A stretch of 64,000 bases of DNA from Palleronia sp. LCG004 (GCF_032931615.1 NZ_CP136759.1:806001-870000), one strand, 5' to 3'; shown: positions 37,869 to 48,001, numbered from the stretch's first letter. Program-made: numbers and translations. The notes: generated by a model not told the origin, from the sequence alone.

Positions 37869-38927
37869 TTACGAAAACGCCGCTGGGTCGCTGACGCTCT
37901 GGCTAGGTGAAGCTGTGAACGCGTCGCTCAGCGTTACCAAGCGGCGGCGGTCTTCATCCCAAAGTTTGAGGCGTACGCTGCGCAGGCTCTCGAAAACTGT
38001 CAAACGCTGTGATTGGTCTAGATCCGGATGGTCGCGCAAGACCGACGGAAGACGATAGAATGGGATACGGCTGTTGAGATGGTGAATATGATGCAGTCCA
38101 ATATTGGCGGTCAGCCAGTGCAGCGGTGCCGGAAGATCGTAGTGTGAGCTGCCGTGCAGCGCCACTTCGTGCAAGTCCCAGTCTGGCTCATGTTGGTAGA
38201 GCGTGTCCTCGAACTGATGTTGGACGTAAAACAGCCAGATGCCCACTGTCGCGGCAAAGAGGGTCGTCGGAAGGAATAGGAGAAGAACCGGTTCGAGGCC
38301 TCCAAAGGCAACCATGACCCCCAGGGAAAGGGCCACCGCGAGGTTCGTTCCCATCGCGCTGACCCAGTACTGCCAGCCGGCAGTCATCAGTCCGAGCGGC
38401 AAGCGGTTCTGGAAAAGGAACACCCAAGCCGGGCCTAGACCGAATAGGACGACGGGATGACGGTAAAGACGGTAACGCAGGCGGCCGAGAGGGGACTGCT
38501 CGCGATATTCTGCCGCCGTCATCGTGTAAACTTCGCCCGGTCCCCGTCGCTCGAGATTGCCAGCAGCTCCGTGGTGCACGGCGTGGATACGACGCCAGAC
38601 GTCATAGGGCGTCACGGTGAGCACCCCGAGCGCGCGACCGACCCAGTCGCCAAGCGTCTTGTCGCGGAAGAGGGAGCCGTGACCGCAATCATGCTGGATT
38701 ACAAAGATCCGCACGAGGAATGCACCATTGAGAATCGCGATCGCAAAAGCGAGCCAGTGGTTGATCGACAGCGCCCACCAGCCAAGAGCCCAGAGCAGGA
38801 CGAATGGTCCCATTGTCAGGGCAATCTCTGCGAGACTGCGGCTGTCCGAAGGTTCGCGGTATTTTGCGAGTATCGGAACCCATCGCCGGGCTTCCCCAGT
38901 TGCATCGGTACGGTTGTGACTGGTCAT
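37869..38927 (-). CDS. Membrane fatty acid desaturase
   Basis: A 352-residue membrane enzyme with the three histidine boxes of fatty acid desaturases: IQHDCGHGSLF, RRIHAVHHGAAGN and NIGLHHIHHLNSRIP. Four transmembrane helices are predicted. These diiron enzymes introduce double bonds in acyl chains, usually in cold or membrane-stress response. ATG at 38927 (MTSHNRTDATG) follows GGAG by nine bases. It stands alone between IS remnants, so it may have been acquired with the accessory region; the ORF is intact. Confidence 0.92.
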   Translation of the reverse strand: MTSHNRTDATGEARRWVPILAKYREPSDSRSLAEIALTMGPFVLLWALGWWALSINHWLAFAIAILNGAFLVRIFVIQHDCGHGSLFRDKTLGDWVGRALGVLTVTPYDVWRRIHAVHHGAAGNLERRGPGEVYTMTAAEYREQSPLGRLRYRLYRHPVVLFGLGPAWVFLFQNRLPLGLMTAGWQYWVSAMGTNLAVALSLGVMVAFGGLEPVLLLFLPTTLFAATVGIWLFYVQHQFEDTLYQHEPDWDLHEVALHGSSHYDLPAPLHWLTANIGLHHIHHLNSRIPFYRLPSVLRDHPDLDQSQRLTVFESLRSVRLKLWDEDRRRLVTLSDAFTASPSQSVSDPAAFS

Positions 38928-39427
38928 GAAAATGGACTCCGATAAGGGCCTCGAGGCTGCTGGGCCCAAACGGCAACGGGAAAGACAGCCTGAGCCGCGC
39001 ATCCTCAATCGTGCGAAGCTTAGGCTCGAGGAACTCTGTTACCCTGTATCAAGGGCGGGTCGATACCGCAGGAGATAACAACGGAGCAGCAAAATCGAAA
39101 GGGAACTGCCGACGATCAAGTCGAACCGCGTTCCAGCTCCGGCGAACGGATTGCCGACATTGACCTACTGCACAAGCACTCTCTGGGAAGTTTGGTTCAA
39201 AATTCTGAAATCCGCTGCTCCGAGGCGGCCATGTCGGCTCGGTGTAGGAAGCGAGAAGCACGGGGGGCCTATACCGCTGATCTAAGAGCCGATCGTATTT
39301 AGAACCTCCTGTTCAACATTTTAGACCGTTAAGTGGATCTAGACCGGATCAACTATATCTGTTTCGAACGGTAGCGGAGGCTGGACGTACCTGCTCTAGA
39401 TACCCCCACGCTCCGCTTGGAGAGGAG
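38928..39427. other. Noncoding stretch between desaturase and IS3 remnant
   Basis: About 500 bp with only short incoherent frames. It holds the desaturase promoter on the minus strand; nothing else is recognisable. Confidence 0.5.
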
Positions 39428-40445
39428 GAGCAAACGGGAGGAGATCTTATCCATGTCTCGGCAGGTTGACATGCTGGTATCGCCGGGCCGATCGGCATCG
39501 GATGCGGTTCGGTTAATCGGGTGAACGGAGTTCGCCTGTTATCGATGGCGCAAAGCGTTCATGGGCTGAAGACCAGTGAAGTGAAGCGTTTGAGGGGCCT
39601 TGAGAAGGAGAACGCACGTCCGCGAAAGGCGGGTTCGGATCTGACGCCTGAGAATCTGAGCCTGCCGGGGGTGGGGAGGCCCACGGCCGATCGCCTTAGG
39701 AAGCTTCCAAGCTCCGCTCGCCAGCCAGTCCGGGCGCTACGGCTATCGCTGGATCGCGGCAATGTTGCGAGATACCGGTTGGGCATTGAGCGTGAAACGG
39801 ATCGAGCGGACATGGCGGCAGGACGTCGGCGGATCAGGAAAGGCCGCTGTGGGGCGTTTCCCCGATGAAGCTGAAGTGCCTGCAAAACGCTATCTTGGCT
39901 GAACGAGGGGCCGTGCAAACGTTTTCGCTCCGAGCGGTCGAACCACGTCCCCCTTTTGGGGATCTTCGCTCGCGCAGGACTCCGCCGGGCTGCGGGATAC
40001 TTCGACCTCGCTGAGAGCCGGAAGCGCAAGGGAAGGACGTTCTGAGTACTTACCGTCGTCGACGAATTCACCCGGAAGCGCGTGGTCATCAGGATCGACC
40101 GCAAGTTGAAACCGACTGACGTAATCGATGTCCTGACCCACCTGTTTATCCTGCAAGATGTGCCGGGTCATAATCGTTCGGACGATAGTCCGGAGTTCAT
40201 CGCCAGGGCAGTTCGGGACTGGACTGGCGCAGTGGGGGTGAAAGCGGTGTTCGCCGATTCGGGCAGTCCGTGGGAGACTGGCGAATGCGGAGCTTCGACG
40301 CGAAATTCCATGAAGCGTTGCTCAATGACGGAACCGACTATTCCCTTGCCAAGGCCCTGTGGAAATCGACGCGCGGAAGGTCCATCGAAACGTCGCCCGG
40401 CCTCGCTTGTTGTTGGACTATCGACCACCAGCTCCGACGACAGAG
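39428..40445 (+). mobile_element. Degenerate IS3-family element
   Basis: Shifting frames preserve most of an IS3 orfA-orfB pair like the copy at 52.3-53.7 kb. orfA pieces are SRQVDMLVSPGRSASDAVRL (compare RQVDVLVSQGRSVAEAVR) and LKTSEVKRLRGLEKENARPR. orfB pieces are LAIKRIERTWRQD-like, FTRKRVVIRIDRKLKPTDVI, VLTHLFILQDVPGHNRSDDS and AVGVKAVFADSGSPWETGEC. Many frameshifts and stops are present, so it is dead. It lacks the 42-bp insert found twice in the other copy and so shows the ancestral sequence at both sites. Confidence 0.82.
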
Positions 40446-40736
40446 CAATGATCTTTACGCGATGATAGACCTGCACAGTATCTATGTCATTATGTAGTCA
40501 ATCATCTAACGAGATGTTTTAGCGGGGATCTCTCTAGAACATTTAGTGGCTATTCGGCGGTTTTGCCTGTTTAGTTCCATGCTTTGGGTTGATCCAGTGC
40601 CCTTTAAAGCAAGGATCAAGGGTCGTCTGTTCTCAGAGGTGCGACCCCCGCGTAGTTCAAGGCGGCACTTCGACGGGTCGTCGGCGTCCGTCTTTCGCAA
40701 TCATACTAACCGCAAAAGATATGGATGATCTTTCGT

Positions 40737-41261
40737 TCAGTTCGAAATTTCTACCCCCGAGCGGCGCAAAGCGTGGGCGGTACCGTTACTTTCACCGGTG
40801 AACACTGCAATGTCTCCGGAGGGTTCGAGCACCATTGCGGTAATGTCATCCAGTCGCTCGATCCCATGCTGACGCATTAGCATCAAGATCTCGTCGCGGA
40901 CGATACGCTCGCGACGCATGTTCGCGCCCTGCAATTCGCCCTTGAAGACCAGAAGCGTGGGAGACGACTTGACCATATTCCGGATCGTTTGAGAGCGGAT
41001 GACGGCGAGCGAAATAAGATAATCGATGCCGATAATAGAGGTAAGGCCAAGCGCTGCATCGACGAACTTTACCCGTTCCAAAACGATGAACGACGCGAGG
41101 ACCGAGCCGACGGTGAAGGTAAGGATCATGTCATACATGTTGAACTTCGCAACCGTTCGCTTGCCCGCGACGCGCAAAAGGAACAGAAGAAGGGCGAAGC
41201 CGAGGGCGGCAGAAGCCGGAATATGCCAAAGGGGTCGGTCCCCATCGAGAAAGAAGTTCAT
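40737..41261 (-). CDS. DUF421 (YetF-like) membrane protein
   Basis: A 174-residue protein: three N-terminal helices, then KRTVAKFNMYDMILTFTVGS, the family core, and a soluble domain with SSPTLLVFKGELQGANMRRE and RDEILMLMRQHGIERLDDIT. DUF421 proteins are common in stress-related islands of soil and marine alphaproteobacteria; their function is not established. AGGATAAG just before the ATG at 41261 serves as ribosome-binding site. Monocistronic between IS remnants and a gene desert. Confidence 0.88.
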   Translation of the reverse strand: MNFFLDGDRPLWHIPASAALGFALLLFLLRVAGKRTVAKFNMYDMILTFTVGSVLASFIVLERVKFVDAALGLTSIIGIDYLISLAVIRSQTIRNMVKSSPTLLVFKGELQGANMRRERIVRDEILMLMRQHGIERLDDITAMVLEPSGDIAVFTGESNGTAHALRRSGVEISN

Positions 41262-42208
41262 TTCCGCTTATCCTATTGAACCAACTGAGTTTCCCGAAAT
41301 GTAATGCCGACAGCGGCAATGGCCTGCAAATTGCAAAGGTTGTCGCACCAGACCTCACGGATGGGTATCACAGCAAGGTCGAAGCAATTGAGGGCCCGGT
41401 AAGCCAATCGGGTCCTTAGTGGTGCGTTCGTTCATTTTGGGGGCACGGTTGCTCCCGGGGTATTCTGAGTTCTGGAACGTGTGCCTAAGGATCGGCTGAG
41501 TCGCGAGCACTTGAATACTACGGCGGCCCATTGTTGGACCGCCATTCGTCAACACCGTCTTCGGTGTCAGCTCGGCGAGTAGCGTGTTACGGAATTTTGG
41601 GAGCGGGTACAGTTGTCGTGCCTCTTGCGTTTTAAGGACGGTACCGCCATACCGGCTTCTATCCCGTCCAGTTCCTTAATAACAGGAACCCATTGCTGCC
41701 GGTGCGTCGTATTGCGCGCGGTCAGATTAGAAAGTACGTTCTGCATTCCGGCAACGTCGGTCATCTTCTGCAACTTCCATGACAAGACTTAGCCGGGAAA
41801 TCAGTTATTGCATTCGCAAGCAGGTCGGCGGCAATGTTGCCGGTGCCATAGATATGGGACATGTCGAACGGTACGCCATTGGCGTTAATTGGCTTGGCCG
41901 AGCGTCCAGATGACAGCACCTGTCGCAGGTTCAACTCCCTTAGATCCTGATGAAATAGGATAACGCAAGTGGACCCCGGCCGGGGTCATCGGTGTCGTTA
42001 GGTTGAGAGCGACTACATGGCTTGGGAGTCAATGCGCCTGAGTTCCTCGGCAATCGTCGTTATAAAAATGTCGCAATAGTGCCTTCCAACCCGCTAAACC
42101 ATGGCGTGGAGAATGAACTGCATCGCTGTTTGGGTCTCGCCGTTGGATTTGCCGATGACCCGCTAAAGGTACCTGGCAAAAGCCGAACCGGGTCTGGCCA
42201 CCCGGAAC
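41262..42208. other. Degenerate intergenic region
   Basis: Nearly 950 bp without a supportable gene. Short frames such as 41567-41785 (minus; LKRKRHDNCTRSQNSVTRYS near its end) look like a protein fragment, and the minus strand around 41800-41940 also reads as protein-like sequence (GVPFDMSHIYGTGNIAADLL), but I cannot name either. Probably remnants of deleted genes. Confidence 0.5.
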
Positions 42209-43060
42209 TCATATCGCAGTTTGCCTGACCGCGAGTACATCGCATACACCCTCGTAACGCGCAGGAAGTGCAGGCCACGCACTGGGAGGCAGCAGCATAG
42301 CAAGACGATGCTCGAGTGCTGAACATTCGTCATCAAGAGCCGCAGTTTCAGCAGATAAGTCGGCACGCGTGCGCGCGGCAATGGTTGTGGCCATCCCCCC
42401 GGGCGCACGGCCCCGAAGGCGGCAGGAGGCGACCACGACGGCATCCCAAGGTCGCGCCACCCGCAACCTTGCAGCCGACAGCGCGACGGCCATGCGCCGA
42501 TCCTCTTCCCGGGGGAGAGGGGCGATCCCGCCCGAAGCCCGGTACGCATCCGGCCGCCATGCGATCAGGGCACCGGGGCTCTGGCCATGGCATGGGGTCG
42601 GGTTCCAAGGAAGCGCCGCCATAATGCCGTCGATGAGCGCACGGAGAGAATCGCGCCGATCTTCGAGGAGACCGTGCTGCCGTACCGCCGCGGGCAGGTT
42701 CGCGAACTCGCCCGCGTCAGGCACCACGCGCCCGAAGGCGGCTTCGGCGTCGTCCAGCGCACGGGCAAGGACTGTGGCCGTGCCATGGGCCAGGGTACAG
42801 TCTGCGTCGGTAGTCATGACCCAGGATGGCCGTCGCAGGAGGGCTATTTCGAGCCCGATGGCGCGTGCTTCACCTACACCTCCGGCGAGAGGGGGCGTCT
42901 CAATGACGAAGGCTCCGTGCTTGTGGGCCACCGCCGCCGTCGCGTCGCGGCAGCCATTGGCGACGACGATCGCCGTCACGCCTTCGCGGCGCAGAGCCGC
43001 CAAAGCCGCGGGCAGGCGAGCGGATTCATCACGCGCGGGGATCACCGCGATCACGTTCAT
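42209..43060 (-). CDS. GT2-type glycosyltransferase (gene 4 of ATGA-coupled operon)
   Basis: A 283-residue protein with the GT-A nucleotide-sugar fold start MNVIAVIPARDESARLPAAL, AIVVANGCRDATAAVAHKHG and a DxD-like motif in VMTTDADCTLAHGTA. No transmembrane helix, so it is a cytosolic glycosyl- or glycosyl-like transferase. Its ATG overlaps the stop of the methyltransferase gene (ATGA). Acceptor and donor unknown. It is the last gene of the four-gene operon. Confidence 0.85.
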   Translation of the reverse strand: MNVIAVIPARDESARLPAALAALRREGVTAIVVANGCRDATAAVAHKHGAFVIETPPLAGGVGEARAIGLEIALLRRPSWVMTTDADCTLAHGTATVLARALDDAEAAFGRVVPDAGEFANLPAAVRQHGLLEDRRDSLRALIDGIMAALPWNPTPCHGQSPGALIAWRPDAYRASGGIAPLPREEDRRMAVALSAARLRVARPWDAVVVASCRLRGRAPGGMATTIAARTRADLSAETAALDDECSALEHRLAMLLPPSAWPALPARYEGVCDVLAVRQTAI

Positions 43061-43635
43061 GGCGATGGCAGGGGAAGGGGGGCGAAGACGGCGATGCGGT
43101 AGCGTCTGTCGGTCTCGACCGTATGGGATTGGCGTTGCGTCGCGTTCGAATATTCGGCGAATGCATCCTCGCCGCTGAGCAGGTGACCAGTCGGACCGCG
43201 CCACGTGACCGTCACCACGTCGGCACGTGGCCATGCTGCGTCGATGCGTCCTGCAACGTCTCGGATCGCGTCGGCCGCAAGGAAATAGAGAACCTCACTC
43301 AGCAGCACGAGATCGTGCATTGTCCCGGGCAACGGGCATGGCAGGAACCCCTCGACGAAGAGACCATTCGGCACGACCTTGCGTGCCGCTGCCAACGCTG
43401 TCGGTACGGCATCGAGGCCGGTATAACTAAGACATCGTGGTGCGATGCGACGGGAAAGCTCACCGTTGCCACAACCGAGTTCAAGCGCGCTTTCGTAATT
43501 CGATCGGGGCAGGGCATTCAAGACTGCCGCAAAACGTTCAGCCTCGAAGCTTGATGAGCGGAAGTTCCATGGGTCGTCCGTCTCGGCATAGAGGCCCAGC
43601 AGGTGCGCCCGCCCCGCAGCTACCGGGGCGGTCAT
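43057..43635 (-). CDS. NodS-like SAM methyltransferase (gene 3 of operon)
   Basis: 192 residues. An N-terminal segment DPWNFRSSSFEAERFAAVL is typical of NodS-family methyltransferases. The SAM motif is ALELGCGNGELSRRIAPRCL, followed by YTGLDAVPTALAAARK and LVLLSEVLYFLAADAI. NodS proteins N-methylate amino sugars freed by a deacetylase, which fits the PIG-L gene immediately upstream. Both boundaries are ATGA overlaps. The C-terminus reads RRYRIAVFAPLPLPSP. Confidence 0.87.
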   Translation of the reverse strand: MTAPVAAGRAHLLGLYAETDDPWNFRSSSFEAERFAAVLNALPRSNYESALELGCGNGELSRRIAPRCLSYTGLDAVPTALAAARKVVPNGLFVEGFLPCPLPGTMHDLVLLSEVLYFLAADAIRDVAGRIDAAWPRADVVTVTWRGPTGHLLSGEDAFAEYSNATQRQSHTVETDRRYRIAVFAPLPLPSP

Positions 43636-44324
43636 GCCGATACCGGTACAAAGAGCTCGGCTTCGCTGATGAAGCGTTCGGCAAAACCCGGTGGCATCTC
43701 GAATCCGTCGGGATCGTCGGTGACTACGAGGCCCATCTGGCTTCGATGCGCGGCAAGCGCCCGACGCTTGGCATCCCGGCGCTTGGGCAGATCCAGCCGC
43801 AAACCCGGCAGATCTTTGCCCGCCTCCAAGGCACTCCAGCGGGACCAGACCGGATAATGCCAGAGCTGCAAACCGGTGCGCCAAACGCCAACCCTCGCTG
43901 CCGCTTCCGCGCCTGCTTGGTGGTCGCAATGGGGATCGTCCGGTGACGGGAAGAGGAGTGTGTCTACACCCAGTCGATCGCATAGTCCTGTCAGGACATG
44001 CGCCAGATCGGCACCCGGCCCGTAAAGCCTGTGCAACGCCGCATCGGGAAAGCCAAGCCATGTCACGTCCCGGGCAGGCGTTCCGCCGAGCCGGCGTACG
44101 GCTTCAGTCAGTTCGCCATGCCGTACCGCAGCAAGGCGCGCGTGGGGCCAGAGCAGAGAATGCGGATGGGAGGCCGCGCCATCAGTCAGGCATACGACAT
44201 GCGTGAAACGCCCTTGCGCCCATCGTTCGGCGAGCAGCAACCCGCATCCAAGTGACTCGTCGTCGGGATGCGGGGCCAGTACGAGGAGTGGTGCTTCGCC
44301 CTCCAACAGATCCGCGAGAGTCAT
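43632..44324 (-). CDS. PIG-L family N-deacetylase (gene 2 of operon)
   Basis: A 230-residue zinc-dependent deacetylase. The metal motif is LLVLAPHPDDESLGCGLLLA (HPDDE), with GAASHPHSLLWPHARLAAVR and the third ligand region LFPSPDDPHCDHQAGAEAA. PIG-L/LmbE proteins (MshB, BshB, PIG-L) deacetylate GlcNAc-type sugars on small-molecule or lipid carriers. Together with a GT and a NodS-like methyltransferase this suggests an N-methylated amino-sugar product (inference). Overlaps both neighbours as ATGA. Confidence 0.9.
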   Translation of the reverse strand: MTLADLLEGEAPLLVLAPHPDDESLGCGLLLAERWAQGRFTHVVCLTDGAASHPHSLLWPHARLAAVRHGELTEAVRRLGGTPARDVTWLGFPDAALHRLYGPGADLAHVLTGLCDRLGVDTLLFPSPDDPHCDHQAGAEAAARVGVWRTGLQLWHYPVWSRWSALEAGKDLPGLRLDLPKRRDAKRRALAAHRSQMGLVVTDDPDGFEMPPGFAERFISEAELFVPVSA

Positions 44325-45469
44325 CGGAGCGCCTCCAGCCCGGTTTCCGTGACAGTCCGGACGGCGCGATCGAGCTTGGCGTCGGGCGCGGCCTGACGCA
44401 GGAACAGCGACAGGTCCCGCCGCATCCGGTCGAGCGGATCCCGAATGTCCTGAGCGGCCATACCGAGCGAACGTTCACAGAGCGCAAGGATACGGGTGCA
44501 GGCGCTTTCCACGGCTTCGCGCGCGAGAAGGCTATGCGCCACCGCCCGCTCGACGGCTTCTGGGGGCGCGTGACTTGCTGCTTCCACCGCTTCGGCTGCC
44601 GCTTCGACCACGGCGCGGGCAGCCGTCGCATCGGCCATGGCGCGACCCAAACGGTTGCGCTGAATGGGATCGTCGAGGCGTTCCATCCGCCGTAGCATGT
44701 CAGTCCAGCGCGCGATGAGGCCCTCCGCGCCGCCCACATGCGCCGCACAATAGCGCCAAACCCCGCCTTCGAACCAAGGCTCGGTCATCAAAGCTCCAGC
44801 CTTGCCGATGCATTCCGCCTCCTCAAGGATAATCCCCGTGGCGTCAAAGCCGCCGGATCGGGTGGCACGCATGGCGGAAGCCGTCCATGCGTCGTGGTCG
44901 TAGCGATTTGGGTCGTCTGCTGGGGCCAGGAACATCCTTATGGGGGCGTCCCGTGTCGCGCGAGCAGTCAGGACGGCGAGGCCGACATGGCCGAGACCCG
45001 ACGCGTAGCGCTTGCTTCCAATGAGTGCGAAGCCGCCCCCGCCATGGTCCCGCCATTCGAGCGGTTCGGGACCTTCGGCTCCCCATACGCCAAGTAGCAC
45101 GCCACGGCGCACTGCTGTCCGCATCGCTTCGCGGACCTGGCGGTCGCCATGTATCTCGACTAGGACAGCCGCGTTGACATGCCCCTCGACGAGCCGCGCG
45201 AGCGCTAGGTCGGCAGCCCCGATGACGCGTAGCAGGTTCGAAAGCGGACGGGCCGTCCCATGCGCCCACCCGAGACCGTGTCCTTCGGGCGAAGGTAGCA
45301 CGGCACGCAGTGTCCCCCTCTCGCGCAGCAAGTCCAAGGCGGCGGACAGGTCCGGCAGATCGTGGGTGGTGGTATTCTGGGAATTCCTCAGACGATCAAG
45401 CGATCGAAACAAGCTGGCGACGACCGCGTCAACGGCGACCGGCTCGGCAGTATGGTGTACGGGATACAT
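44321..45469 (-). CDS. Acyl-CoA dehydrogenase-family flavoprotein (gene 1 of operon)
   Basis: A 382-residue protein of acyl-CoA dehydrogenase fold: TARPLSNLLRVIGAADLALA near the N-terminus, FALIGSKRYASGLGHVGLAV in the beta domain, and the C-terminal helical half including NRLGRAMADATAARAVVEAA and ACTRILALCERSLGMAAQDI. It is divergent from classical members, and I cannot locate the usual catalytic Glu by eye. Such proteins in small clusters sometimes desaturate or hydroxylate a carrier-bound acyl or amino substrate. It is the first gene of the coupled operon, 69 bp after the Crp/Fnr gene. Confidence 0.85.
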   Translation of the reverse strand: MYPVHHTAEPVAVDAVVASLFRSLDRLRNSQNTTTHDLPDLSAALDLLRERGTLRAVLPSPEGHGLGWAHGTARPLSNLLRVIGAADLALARLVEGHVNAAVLVEIHGDRQVREAMRTAVRRGVLLGVWGAEGPEPLEWRDHGGGGFALIGSKRYASGLGHVGLAVLTARATRDAPIRMFLAPADDPNRYDHDAWTASAMRATRSGGFDATGIILEEAECIGKAGALMTEPWFEGGVWRYCAAHVGGAEGLIARWTDMLRRMERLDDPIQRNRLGRAMADATAARAVVEAAAEAVEAASHAPPEAVERAVAHSLLAREAVESACTRILALCERSLGMAAQDIRDPLDRMRRDLSLFLRQAAPDAKLDRAVRTVTETGLEALR

Positions 45470-45538
45470 GCATCCTCCCGCCCGAACGCGACGGGCATGA
45501 ATAGCAGGTAGGTCGCCTCCATCCGTAACAAGCGGTCG

Positions 45539-46276
45539 TTAAACTAGTTTACGTGCCTGTAGCTCGGCGTTGTGAAGTTCGAGGTAGGCCGGGTCGAAAT
45601 CGGCGAAACGTGCCAACCCCTCGGGGTTCGGCAAATGGATACGTCCGCCGGCCCATTCGAGAAGACCTTCGGCGCGCAGATCCCTGACGGCGTGGTTCAC
45701 ATGCACAACCGAATAGCCCAGCACCTGGGCCAAGCCGCGCTGGTCCAAGGGCATCGCGAAAGTGGATTCTCTCGTCAAACCCACAGCTGCGAGGCGTGCG
45801 TGCAACTCGCAGATTAGGTGGCCGATCCGTTGCGTGCCGCGGAGCGCCGCCCGCGTCACGATCCAAACGCGGTGCATCTTTGCGTCGATAAGTGTGGCGC
45901 GCCAGAGCAGGCGCGCGAGGCGCGGATAATCTCGGGTCAGTGCTTCGAGGTGATCGCTCGCGACGAAGTCGATCATGCAGGGCCCTATGGCCACGATGTC
46001 ATGATCGAGATGATCGAGCAGGAACGAGTGCAGATCCACGAAGTCGCCGGGCACGTGGAGCGCGCTCACGACACGTTCGGTCCGCCCTACTCGGTGGACC
46101 CGCATTGCCATGCCATCCACCAGCATGCAACTTCCTTCGGGTGCAAGCCCTTCGGCAACGATCCTTTCGGCATGGGCATAGGTGCGCCGTTCGACCGGCA
46201 TGTCGCGCAAGGCGGTGCGCTCTTCCTCCGACAATGCATTTCTGCGCGCGAGATGTGTTTCGAGCTGTTTCGTCAT
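45539..46276 (-). CDS. Crp/Fnr family transcriptional regulator
   Basis: A 245-residue regulator. It has an N-terminal cyclic-nucleotide-binding-like beta-roll (RIVAEGLAPEGSCMLVDGMA, VVSALHVPGDFVDLHSFLLD) and a C-terminal winged helix with FAMPLDQRGLAQVLGYSVVH followed by VNHAVRDLRAEGLLEWAGG. There is no N-terminal Cys cluster, so it is not an Fe-S FNR. It is 69 bp upstream of the four-gene operon on the same strand and may control or be cotranscribed with it. ATG at 46276. Confidence 0.88.
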   Translation of the reverse strand: MTKQLETHLARRNALSEEERTALRDMPVERRTYAHAERIVAEGLAPEGSCMLVDGMAMRVHRVGRTERVVSALHVPGDFVDLHSFLLDHLDHDIVAIGPCMIDFVASDHLEALTRDYPRLARLLWRATLIDAKMHRVWIVTRAALRGTQRIGHLICELHARLAAVGLTRESTFAMPLDQRGLAQVLGYSVVHVNHAVRDLRAEGLLEWAGGRIHLPNPEGLARFADFDPAYLELHNAELQARKLV

Positions 46277-46532
46277 GACCAAATGGGAACCCTTACTCTT
46301 CTGTAACAATCGTTCTATCGAATCTGGCAGGTCACGACGGCGATGTTCTAAGCCCCATCGTCAGCGGATACGTCGAGGGACTTGCGATAATAGAGAGGCC
46401 GACCTTCCGGTTTGCCTCTGACGGATGGCTCAATGATTGCCGATGTGACTGAGATTGGTCTCGGGAAGCTCGCGAGCACAAGAGAATAAATTGCTTTATC
46501 CCTGACTGGGTGTCCTTGGAGAGAAACATTCA

Positions 46533-46685
46533 TATCGCAAGCGCCGCCAGAACTCGAGAAACCGCATCGTGATCATATTCCTCGGACTTAAGACCACTCA
46601 TAGAGTTTGTGGGCCTTAGCTTGATTGCGCGGAGACTATTTCGTCAGCCGCCGTGTATGCCGCCCCAGTCATTCTTTGCTTTGAG
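46533..46685 (+). mobile_element. IS427-like (IS5 family) transposase C-terminal remnant
   Basis: Translation gives YRKRRQNSRNRIVIIFLGLK, then in another frame ISSAAVYAAPVILCF. This aligns to the IS427-group ending KRRYRRRNRIEIMFGRLKDW and TFFSAICIAATVIFWL. It is one of two such remnants, the other starting at 49.06 kb in the same orientation. The rest of the 46277-46870 gap shows no gene. Confidence 0.68.
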
Positions 46686-46870
46686 GACCAAGGAGTCAGG
46701 AGCGTAACCAAAACTCTTCTTGCGCGCAGGCCGTGACCTTCGGCCCGGCCGGGACTATCGGATATCTGGAAGACGTCGGGATCCAAAAACAAAACTCGGG
46801 CGAAACCAGGCATTCGGGCAGTGAAGTGGTTCGGAAGGGGGGCAGGGATCTTCGCGCTGTCGGATACGAC

Positions 46871-48001
46871 TCATCCATTAGGTGCTGCCAACTTGTCGAC
46901 GAAGCGCGCCCCCCAGACAAAAACGTCGGTATCGCGGACGACTTCCATCAGTGCGGCATGGCGCTCACACCGTTCGTCGAGCGGCATAGAGAGACCCTGT
47001 TCAATTGCGTCGGCGACTTCTTCGGAATCATGGGGGTTGACGATCAGAGCTTCGGTCATCTGCTCGGCTGCCCCGGCCGACCGCGACAGGATCAAGACGC
47101 CCGGATCCTGAGGATCCTGTGCGGCTACGTATTCCTTGGCGACAAGGTTCATGCCGTCTGCGAGAGGTGTCACCAATCCGACGGAAGCCAGCCGATAAAG
47201 GGGCGCGAGCGTCTCGCGTGGAACGCTTCGTACGATGAGCCGGATCGGCGTCCAGTCGATCTCGCCGTACTGCCCGTTGATGCGTCCTGTCAGTGCCTCG
47301 AGCTCGCGTGTGATTTCCTGATAGGAGGCGATGACCTCGCGCGAGGGGGGCGTGATCTGGATAAGCGTGGCGCGTGGCAAAGAAGGGTCACGCGCTTCGA
47401 GGAACTTTGCGAACCCACGTATGCGATGGGGGATTCCCTTTGAGTAGTCGAGCCGATCCACGCCGATGATCATTTTGGCACCCGCCCGGATATGTACTGG
47501 GTCATGGGAAAGCGGCGTGCTTGCGACCGAAGTGAATGCTTCGCTGTCAATTCCGATCGGGAAGGAGCGAACTTCGAACTTTCGGTCTCCGAGCTTTACC
47601 CGACCGTTGAAGAGCAACTCTCCGCAGGCATGACCGCGATATACTTCGAGGCAACGCGCGACATCCGCTTCTGTCTGGAGACCAACCAGGTCGTAGGAGG
47701 CGATCCAGCGATAGAATTCGTCGCGCTCGTTGAGGGATGCGATGTCCGAGGATGTGGGGAATGGGATATGGAGAAATAATCCCAGACGGGCCCGGACGCC
47801 CAACCGTCGCAGCTCGTAGGCAAGGGGGAGGAAGTGGTAATCGTGGATCCAGATCAGATCCTCGGGGCCGGTAATCTCTGCGAGCATTCGGGCGATCCGC
47901 GCGTTAACAGCAAGATAACCCTCGGCAAAGCGCCGTTCGAGTGCGAGGAGATCCGTCCGATGATGGCAGAGCGGCCAGAGAACGGAATTCGCATATCCGA
48001 G
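46871..48001 (-). pseudogene. otsA: Trehalose-6-phosphate synthase OtsA, 5' end missing
   Basis: The open frame matches OtsA (GT20) from the YANSVLWPLCHHRTDLLALE region onward. It includes LIWIHDYHFLPLAYELRRLG, GLFLHIPFPTSSDIASLNER, VDRLDYSKGIPHRIRGFAKF and VTPLADGMNLVAKEYVAAQD. Full OtsA has about 80 residues before this point (substrate loop and first Rossmann strands). Those are absent because the IS903-group element joins at 48001/48002. The ORF's extra N-terminal residues come from the IS. OtsA makes trehalose-6-phosphate for osmotic stress; this copy should be inactive. No otsB is next to it. Confidence 0.88.

Noticed and set aside
46332..46533. Short minus-strand frames in the gap before otsA
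   Set aside because: Two overlapping frames share the same DNA with no motif, and the adjacent plus-strand IS427-like fragment explains part of the interval.
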